From positions 1 through 11,918 of the forward strand of contig JAGLFI010000010.1 of NCBI GenBank assembly GCA_023144585.1: 11,918 nt of DNA. Reading direction: 5' to 3'. Below the pieces are notes generated by a model. The model made no database searches and was not told the origin of the DNA. It was given only the letters and a program-made list of their open reading frames with translations. The translations under genes and the position numbers were made by a program. Source of the DNA: Desulfobacula sp. (lineage in GTDB: Bacteria > Desulfobacterota > Desulfobacteria > Desulfobacterales > Desulfobacteraceae). This document shows, in pieces, positions 7,367-11,918 of this stretch (position 1 is the first letter of the stretch; each line of letters begins with the position of its first letter).

Positions 7367-7804
7367 CTATTTGTCACCAACTTTTTTTTTATACCATTCT
7401 TGATCGCCATACAATTTTTCCATGCACTCTTGGCAGATGCCATGGCTGAAGGATACATTGGAATGATTCGCTATATAGCTTTCAACAGGGTGCCAGTGAT
7501 CATTGCTGTCTCTAATTTTTTTACAGGACGCACAGATGGGAAGGAATCCTTCCAAAACCTTGATTTTTGACAACAGACGAAAGGTCATGCCAATACAGAA
7601 AATAGCGATTATTATAATCATAATGCTCTCAAAAATGCTTTCGGCAGTATTTACAGGTGTTTCTATAGTCTCAAACAGATAATGAGGAAGATCAAGGATT
7701 TCATCCAGCCATAAAAATAATAAGATTACTCCGAAACCAAAGAATTCACAAAAAATGATTGCTTTGGAGGGTTTTAAAAAATATTTCAGGGTTTTCTGTT
7801 TCAT
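7367..7804 (-). CDS. Small two-TM membrane protein with CxxC...HGxCxxC motif
   Basis: The 145-residue protein has two hydrophobic helices (about 14-34 and 57-78) joined by an acidic loop. A helix then leads into a C-terminal cysteine module: LPICASCKKIRD (Cys91, Cys94) and, about 27 residues on, SHGICQECMEKLY (His121, Cys124, Cys127). The same module occurs, from general knowledge, at the C-terminus of many deltaproteobacterial PAS, receiver and kinase proteins. The spacing suggests a zinc or other metal site. Here it stands alone on a membrane stub with no kinase, receiver or enzyme domain. GGAG stands 10 bases before the ATG at 7804, and a sigma-54-like promoter lies at 7861-7876. It is transcribed divergently from the receiver-CBS gene at 8163. 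I cannot give a function; a redox or metal-linked membrane sensor or adaptor is a guess. Confidence 0.8.
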   Translation of the reverse strand: MKQKTLKYFLKPSKAIIFCEFFGFGVILLFLWLDEILDLPHYLFETIETPVNTAESIFESIMIIIIAIFCIGMTFRLLSKIKVLEGFLPICASCKKIRDSNDHWHPVESYIANHSNVSFSHGICQECMEKLYGDQEWYKKKVGDK

Positions 7805-7860
7805 ATTTTTATTACTCCAAATTATTGTTCAAATGTACATCTCTCTATGTGAATTACTTT

Positions 7861-7876
7861 TGCAATAATAATGCCA
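7861..7876 (-). promoter_or_regulatory. Sigma-54-like promoter of the CxxC membrane protein gene
   Basis: On the minus strand this reads TGGCAT-TATTA-TTGCA. GG and GC are 10 bases apart, and one base differs from TGGCAC-N5-TTGCW. The start would lie near 7850, about 45 nt before the ATG at 7804. Confidence 0.65.
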
Positions 7877-7941
7877 ATATCGTGGGTCAATTTAACAAAT
7901 TAGCTGAACGAATTCCGAATAACATTAAAATACTGTCACAA

Positions 7942-7957
7942 ACAGGTTACACCCTGT
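7942..7957. repeat. Short inverted repeat between the divergent promoters
   Basis: ACAGG and CCTGT arms are separated by 6 bases (TTACAC). The position between two divergent sigma-54-like promoters suits an activator site. Arms of 5 bp can arise by chance, so this is weak. Confidence 0.25.
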
Positions 7958-8068
7958 AAACAAGGTGGAGACACAATTTTTTTCGAAAGACGTTCAAACA
8001 GCCTGGCATTATATTTATAAGTCCCTGTTTTCAACTAATTATTCTGATCAACAGTATTTTCTGCTTCA

Positions 8069-8084
8069 TGGCATATTATTTGCT
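8069..8084 (+). promoter_or_regulatory. Sigma-54-like promoter of receiver-CBS regulator 1
   Basis: The sequence is TGGCAT-ATTAT-TTGCT, with GG (8070-8071) and GC (8082-8083) spaced by 10 bases. It differs from consensus at one position, the same C-to-T as in the divergent promoter. The expected start near 8095 gives a leader of about 68 nt. Confidence 0.65.
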
Positions 8085-8101
8085 CTTATAAGTTATTGCT
8101 G

Positions 8102-8121
8102 TATTGTAAAATAATACAATA
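8102..8121. repeat. 7-bp inverted repeat in the leader of receiver-CBS regulator 1
   Basis: TATTGTA and TACAATA are perfect complements around a 6-base AT spacer. The element lies just after the predicted transcription start. It could be an operator or an RNA hairpin at the 5' end of the message. Confidence 0.4.
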
Positions 8122-8162
8122 GGTTCCATTGGAGCAATCTGATAGTCAGGAGGGCAAAGTAT

Positions 8163-9260
8163 ATGAAAAACAGAATAAGAGTCTTACTGGTAGATGATGA
8201 AGACCGATTTTGTGAAACCACTTCAAAATTATTGATTAAAAAGGGATTTGACACAACAATTGCTAACAATGCTGAAATGGCGATACAGGTTTTAAAAGAA
8301 AATCCTCAGCACGTAATTGTGTTGGATATCAACATGACAGGTATGAATGGTCTTATTGCCCTGACCAAAATAAAAAAAACAGCCCCCGAGATCCAAGTGA
8401 TTATGCTCACCGGTCATGGTAGTAAATGTTCTGCGATGCGGGCGCTTGCAAGAGAAGCTTTTGACTATCTTTCCAAGCCTTGTGATGTGGATACTCTTGC
8501 CTCAAGAATACATGATGCCTACGCGGCAAAACATTATGAATTTAAAATGGATGAAAAAAGGGCTTTAAACATCATGATTCGATTAAATGACCTTATGACA
8601 GTCTCGGTTGATATGACCTTAAAGGATGCGATGGAGAAAATGATAGGTGTTAATGAAAAGGCTTCTGCCTGGCTCTGGGCTATGGACAAAAGCCCAAGCT
8701 TATTGCCGGTTTTTGATAAACGGAGTATTCTGGTTGGCATTCTCACAAGAATGGATATTATCAGGGCAGTAAGACCTGAATATGTATCGGTAGGCGAGCC
8801 ATTCAATGAAGAGAGTTCCAAATTTTCAACCATTTTCTGGAGTGGATTGTTTTCTGACCGGGTAAAAGAAATTGCTGAAAAAAAAGTCTGGGAAATTATG
8901 TCTGAACGACCGCCCGTAATCAGTGAATATGCAAACCTTCTGGAAGTTGCACATTTGATGGAGAGGGAACCAAAAGGGCTGCTGCTTGTACAGGATATCT
9001 CCAGAGTGATAGGTATTATTAGGGATCAGGACATATTTTTTGAGATAGCAGATGTCATGAAAAATAAATTTAAGGCTGTTATCTTTTGTCTTGTTTTTGC
9101 TCAAAATATCTTTAAAAAGTTTCCAACCGATATAAAGCAGGACAATTCCGGCAAACATTTTGAAATTCTTTGGATCAGGCAAATACTCGATGCGTACCCA
9201 GGCTCCGATAAAAACCCCGGGCAAGGTGCCGATAATGATAGCTCTGGCCAAAGACCATAA
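8163..9260 (+). CDS. Response regulator, receiver + CBS pair (copy 1), with chimeric 63-residue tail
   Basis: ATG at 8163 follows AGGAGGG at good spacing. Residues 4-118 are a receiver with acidic Asp11/Asp12, phosphoacceptor Asp55 in LDINMTGMNG, Thr83 in MLTGHG and Lys105 in LSKPCD. Residues about 136-300 are a CBS pair: LNDLMTVSVDMTLKDA, then ILVGILTRMDII, then EIMSERPPVIS and VIGIIRDQDIFFEI. An insert between the two CBS units carries FSTIFWSGLFSDRV. There is no DNA-binding or catalytic output, so it likely acts by binding a nucleotide or partner. By comparison with copy 2 the protein should end near residue 302. Here the frame continues for residues 303-365 through the antisense of the TauE gene, so the native stop is lost. 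The common MxG-D-G turn of receivers reads MTGMNG here, a mild sign of drift. Driven by the sigma-54-like promoter at 8069. Confidence 0.82.
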   Translation: MKNRIRVLLVDDEDRFCETTSKLLIKKGFDTTIANNAEMAIQVLKENPQHVIVLDINMTGMNGLIALTKIKKTAPEIQVIMLTGHGSKCSAMRALAREAFDYLSKPCDVDTLASRIHDAYAAKHYEFKMDEKRALNIMIRLNDLMTVSVDMTLKDAMEKMIGVNEKASAWLWAMDKSPSLLPVFDKRSILVGILTRMDIIRAVRPEYVSVGEPFNEESSKFSTIFWSGLFSDRVKEIAEKKVWEIMSERPPVISEYANLLEVAHLMEREPKGLLLVQDISRVIGIIRDQDIFFEIADVMKNKFKAVIFCLVFAQNIFKKFPTDIKQDNSGKHFEILWIRQILDAYPGSDKNPGQGADNDSSGQRP

Positions 9261-9491
9261 CATTCTTTTTTCTTTGATATACCGGTAGACCCCGCTTGGT
9301 ATGGCAATGATGTTGAAAACATGATTGGTAGCAGAAACAGAAGGGGACGTATATCCCAGAACACTCATCTGGAATGGCAGCAGCAAAAACGCGCCGGAAA
9401 TACCGCCCATGGAAGTGAAAAAAGAAACAATAAAAGCAGTAAAGAAAATAACCAATGGGTTGGCATGGATTTCGGCAATTGGGAAATACAT
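8826..9491 (-). pseudogene. TauE/SafE family anion (sulfite-type) permease, C-terminal half missing
   Basis: ATG at 9491 has GGAG 6 bases upstream. Residues 1 to about 140 are the first half of a TauE/SafE (DUF81) permease with about four membrane helices. They contain the SFFTSMGGISGAFLLLP signature, SVSATNHVFNI, PSGVYRYIKEKRM and IIGTLPGVFIGAWVR, up to VLLYIGWKLFKDIL. Known members carry two such repeats in about 250-330 residues and export sulfite or other sulfur or organic anions. From about 9070 the frame runs on to 8826, but that part is only the antisense of receiver-CBS copy 1. The gene is thus cut at a junction and should not make a working transporter. It sits 93 bp downstream of receiver-CBS copy 2 and was probably its operon partner. 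Confidence 0.75.
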
Positions 9492-9584
9492 TATAGTCTC
9501 CAAATTTTAAAAATAGCCCAGAGAGATGATATGATGATTACCATCCTCCGAACTATTTATATTTAACTTAAAAAAGCTCCTGTA

Positions 9585-10496
9585 TTATGAATTTAAAATC
9601 TTTTCCATTTCAAAAAACAGATCCTGCTCCCGTATTACACCCACTATTTTGTCTAACAATTTGACAAGAAGGCGCCTCTCGTTGCGGTAAATCATGAGGT
9701 ATGCAGCCTCCATCAGATTTGATCCGCCGTCAATGGGAATAGGAGAAGGTGACATGACGTCACGGATGCATTTAGTTTTCATCTCCTGTATTCTGGTACT
9801 AAACATTTTATCCCAGAACATGGGGGAATATTCAATACTGTCTGCCAGAGAAGGTTTAGGGGCTGAAAGATAGTCTGGCATGGCCATTTCCAATAGATCC
9901 CGGATGGTCAAGATCCCTTTTATCTGGTTGTCGGTATCCCTTACGAGAATCGACCGGTGCCCTGTTTCCATCAATTGGTTCGTTGCAATCTTTGTAACAA
10001 AAGATTTCTTCAGTTCATCAATCGCGTCCTGTATGGTTTTCTTTTCATTGATGGTGGAGTACTCTGTAATCGGGATCATTACCGATGAAACATACCTTTC
10101 TTTGTGGTCAGACGATTTATAAAGTTTATTTGCCCGGTGGAAGGCTTCCTTTATTTTTTCTGCCAGAAGATCAATATCACAGGGTTTGCTCAGATAGTCA
10201 AAGGCTCCTTCAACGAGAGCCTCTCTAGCCGAAGGCTTGTCCCCGTGACCGGTCAGCATGATGACCGGGAGATCCGGCTTAAGCTTTTTAATTCTTGCCA
10301 GAGCCTCATGTCCGTCAATACCAGGCATTTTTATATCCAGAATAACCACATCCGGGTTTTGTACTATCATTTTGAGTGCCTCCTCACCAGTTTCAGCCAG
10401 GATGGTTTCAAATCCTTTTTTCATCAGTATTTTTTTTGTTGTATCCCTGAACCTTTTTTCATCATCCACCATTAACACTTTTATTTGTTCTGTCAT
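9585..10496 (-). CDS. Response regulator, receiver + CBS pair (copy 2)
   Basis: The start is set at ATG 10496 (MTEQIKVLMVDDE), because AAGGAG lies 9 bases in front of it; an in-frame extension upstream lacks a site. The 303 residues comprise a canonical receiver at 4-118, with Asp11/Asp12, phosphoacceptor Asp54 in LDIKMPGIDG, Thr82 in MLTGHG and Lys104 in LSKPCD. A CBS pair follows: SVMIPITEYSTIN and IKGILTIRDLLEM, then IRDVMSPSPIPID and IVGVIREQDLFFEM. Between them is an insert with SPMFWDKMFSTR (225-235). No effector domain is present. CBS pairs usually bind adenine nucleotides, so it may combine phosphorylation with energy or ligand sensing; the target is unknown. It follows the Yip1-like gene by 68 bp and precedes the TauE remnant. 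It is the intact homologue of the gene at 8163. Confidence 0.9.
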   Translation of the reverse strand: MTEQIKVLMVDDEKRFRDTTKKILMKKGFETILAETGEEALKMIVQNPDVVILDIKMPGIDGHEALARIKKLKPDLPVIMLTGHGDKPSAREALVEGAFDYLSKPCDIDLLAEKIKEAFHRANKLYKSSDHKERYVSSVMIPITEYSTINEKKTIQDAIDELKKSFVTKIATNQLMETGHRSILVRDTDNQIKGILTIRDLLEMAMPDYLSAPKPSLADSIEYSPMFWDKMFSTRIQEMKTKCIRDVMSPSPIPIDGGSNLMEAAYLMIYRNERRLLVKLLDKIVGVIREQDLFFEMEKILNS

Positions 10497-10564
10497 TTGT
10501 ATTGTCTCCTTATTAATCAATATTTTTCATAATGTTTAAGTGAGATCATTTATATTTTATCCCT

Positions 10565-11089
10565 TTAATTAACGAATGCTATAACAGCTGAGTATATTAG
10601 AAAAAACTGAACGGTCATTGAGACCACCAGAATCAACAATGCCTGTTTCCATGTAAGTCCGCAAGTGTTTTTAAACCCTGTGTATATCAGCCACCATTTC
10701 CACGGTTCAGTAAACCATAGAAAAAACGGTAGCCATGACATAAAAAGGGTCACTCCAGATGAAAAGACATACAGGCTGAATATTATGGAAAAAGAGGTGC
10801 GTTTCCCAAGAATCATAACCATTGCCATATATCCCAGCAAAGATGAAATAAGCATCATTCCTGAAGCATTAGCAAAAAAAATGATCGCCATGATCCAGGC
10901 AGGTCTGGAATAGGCCCCGGTTAAAAGACTTGCCATGGCGAAAAAACAACAGCAGAGCACCATAAACCCTAAAGCCCTTTTTAATGTTGTCTTCTCGGTA
11001 AGCTCCTTAAAAAATTGTCCGGGTTCAATCAAAAGCTGGATTAGGGAATAAGAATAAAACTGCCAGATTTTTAAAGTAGGTTCTAACAT
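10565..11089 (-). CDS. Yip1-like multi-TM membrane protein
   Basis: GGGAG 7 bases before ATG at 11089 (MLEPTLKIWQ) fixes the start and gives 174 residues; an upstream in-frame extension has no ribosome site. After an amphipathic N-terminal part (IEPGQFFKELTEKTTLKRA) come about five hydrophobic segments (near 38-57, 64-92, 101-125, 131-140 and 149-171). The layout and the pre-helix PGQFFKEL stretch resemble the bacterial Yip1/DUF family of small membrane proteins, whose role is poorly known. It lies in the same run as the SLC13 transporter, the 50-residue protein and receiver-CBS copy 2, so a link to transporter assembly or regulation is plausible but not shown. Confidence 0.7.
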   Translation of the reverse strand: MLEPTLKIWQFYSYSLIQLLIEPGQFFKELTEKTTLKRALGFMVLCCCFFAMASLLTGAYSRPAWIMAIIFFANASGMMLISSLLGYMAMVMILGKRTSFSIIFSLYVFSSGVTLFMSWLPFFLWFTEPWKWWLIYTGFKNTCGLTWKQALLILVVSMTVQFFLIYSAVIAFVN

Positions 11090-11147
11090 AATCGTACTCC
11101 CTTTTGAATTTCTTTTGTTTGAATCAATCATCTGCCATTTTCATAAA

Positions 11148-11300
11148 TTATACTAGTTTTACAAATACACCCATTAGAAGCATAATGATGGTCATAAAGA
11201 AAAAGACTTTTCGTTCAGTCTCTTTGCTGAAAAACACTTTCCCGTCTTTCAACAATATTTTTTTGAATCCTGTTTTTTTTATTTCTTGATTATTATTCAT
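11148..11300 (-). CDS. Small single-TM protein (50 aa) downstream of the SLC13 transporter
   Basis: ATG at 11300 is preceded by AAAGGGA at 7 bases, and the frame ends with TAA at 11148-11150. The N-terminal 30 residues are polar and strongly basic (MNNNQEIKKTGFKKILLKDG, then Glu/Lys/Arg-rich). One membrane helix follows, KVFFFMTIIMLLMGVFVKLV, with the C-terminus at its end. This predicts a cytoplasmic N-terminus by the positive-inside rule. It starts 22 bp after the SLC13 stop and is probably translated from the same message. It is not a family I can name. Good ribosome site, clean membrane segment and tight spacing support a real gene; an accessory subunit or stabiliser of the transporter is an inference. 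Confidence 0.75.
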   Translation of the reverse strand: MNNNQEIKKTGFKKILLKDGKVFFSKETERKVFFFMTIIMLLMGVFVKLV

Positions 11301-11322
11301 AATAGCATCCCTTTAAAATTGG

Positions 11323-11918
11323 TTAAAATCCGGGCATAGTGCCAAATCCCCTGAATGACCAGTAAACCCCGGTCAAAAAAAGCAACACAACATTGGCAAC
11401 AAAAAACATGGGGATACCGACCCTGAGATAATCTTTGGGCTCAAGGTATCCGCTGGCATATACTATTGCATTGGGCGGTGTGCCGATTATCAGGCAATAG
11501 GCAAATGAGGATGCAATGGCGGTTGCCATGGCCATGAAGGGCAGATAGGCGGTGCCCGGGTGAACCATGCCCGCCATGTTCAGGGTAATGGGTCCCACGG
11601 AAGCCGCTGCTGGTCCGTCTGCCATAAGGTTGGTTAGAATCGCTGTCATTCCGTTACTGACGATCATTAAGGGGAGACCTGCTTCCATGCCAAATTGTGC
11701 TAAAAAGTCGATGACAGATCGTGCCAGCCAATAGGCAGCACCGGTGGAATCCAGAGTTCTTCCGAATATAATGGCACCGGCATATAACCAGACAACCCCC
11801 CAGTCCACCTTGTCCTGGTAGTCCCGCCAGTTGACAACCCCGACCAGAATATAGGAGATGGCACCGGCCATGGCAATGACACCAATGCCAAGCCGGATGG
11901 GATAAATACCCATATTAA
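11323..11918 (-). CDS. SLC13/DASS family sodium:anion symporter, C-terminal part (5' end outside window)
   Basis: The last 196 or so residues of a divalent anion:Na+ symporter are encoded, and the frame is open to the window edge, so the apparent ATG at 11913 is internal. Typical family features are visible: the SNT-like stretch GMTAILTNLMADGPAAASVGP with its substrate and sodium-site Asn/Thr, and the diagnostic SSFAYCLIIGTPPNAIVYASG followed by LEPKDYLRVGIPMF. The latter matches the second conserved DASS loop (GTPPNAIV). Several membrane helices and a final VLLFLTGVYWSF helix complete it. Substrates in the family are sulfate or C4-dicarboxylates and tricarboxylates. Specificity is not readable here; sulfate or sulfonate uptake would fit a TauE neighbour. 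Confidence 0.88.
   Translation of the reverse strand, partial: NMGIYPIRLGIGVIAMAGAISYILVGVVNWRDYQDKVDWGVVWLYAGAIIFGRTLDSTGAAYWLARSVIDFLAQFGMEAGLPLMIVSNGMTAILTNLMADGPAAASVGPITLNMAGMVHPGTAYLPFMAMATAIASSFAYCLIIGTPPNAIVYASGYLEPKDYLRVGIPMFFVANVVLLFLTGVYWSFRGFGTMPGF

Larger units (their letters stand above)
7805..8162. other. Divergent intergenic region (358 bp) with back-to-back sigma-54 promoters
   Basis: No gene is visible here. It contains one sigma-54-like promoter pointing left (7861-7876) and one pointing right (8069-8084). About 190 bp lies between them, where an enhancer-binding activator could bind. Within it is a short inverted repeat, ACAGG-6-CCTGT (7942-7957). Downstream of the right promoter is a better one, TATTGTA-6-TACAATA (8102-8121). 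Confidence 0.6.

Noticed and set aside
8004..8018. A second TGGCAT on the + strand in the divergent intergenic region
   Set aside because: It lacks the -12 GC at the required spacing (the bases are AT), so it is not called a sigma-54 site.
1..11918. CRISPR array, insertion sequence, integrase/att site, tRNA or rRNA
   Set aside because: No regularly spaced repeats, transposase-like proteins, terminal inverted repeats or RNA gene sequences were recognised on either strand.

Overview
The window is AT-rich (roughly 40% GC by eye) and looks like the chromosome of a Desulfobacterales-type (Desulfobacterota) bacterium. The reasons are the gene families: receiver-CBS response regulators, a small membrane protein ending in an LPICASCKKIRD / HGICxxC cysteine motif, a TauE/SafE permease opening of the kind I associate with sulfate reducers, and sigma-54 promoters. 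This placement rests on family resemblance only.

Left edge (1-2069, + strand): a two-component operon in decay. The tail of a receiver-domain protein is followed at once by a membrane sensor histidine kinase (six TM segments, GAF, HisKA, HATPase). The kinase is broken into five reading-frame segments. One break is an extra copy of a 5-bp tandem repeat inside the ATP-binding G2 box. Its last bases overlap the end of the convergent otsA.

Centre (2053-7188, - strand): a trehalose-type operon, read right to left. It has a consensus sigma-54 promoter (7174-7188), a universal stress protein gene that has lost its N-terminal part, a 1055-residue HAD + GH65 fusion enzyme, and a GT20 trehalose-6-phosphate synthase (otsA). 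No separate OtsB phosphatase is visible, so the fused HAD domain is the local candidate for handling trehalose-6-phosphate or beta-glucose-1-phosphate.

Right of centre (7367-9260): a small two-TM protein with a four-cysteine motif (- strand) and a receiver-CBS regulator (+ strand) diverge from a 358-bp intergenic region. Each has its own sigma-54-like promoter there. The regulator's reading frame has lost its stop and runs 63 codons into the antisense of a truncated TauE/SafE permease gene, which marks a rearrangement or deletion junction near 9065-9075.

Right edge (9070-11918, - strand): a run of co-directional genes, read right to left. They are the C-terminal third or so of an SLC13/DASS anion transporter, an uncatalogued 50-residue single-TM protein, a Yip1-like multi-TM protein, a second and healthy receiver-CBS regulator, and the TauE/SafE remnant. 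This looks like an anion transport module with a signalling regulator that carries no DNA-binding or catalytic output domain.

Two themes stand out. Three sigma-54-type promoters lie within 900 bp and drive a trehalose operon, a Cys-motif membrane protein and a receiver-CBS protein. There is also a high local density of gene decay (receiver remnant, kinase, universal stress protein, TauE, end of receiver-CBS 1), while the long trehalose genes are intact. I see no CRISPR array, insertion sequence, tRNA or rRNA.
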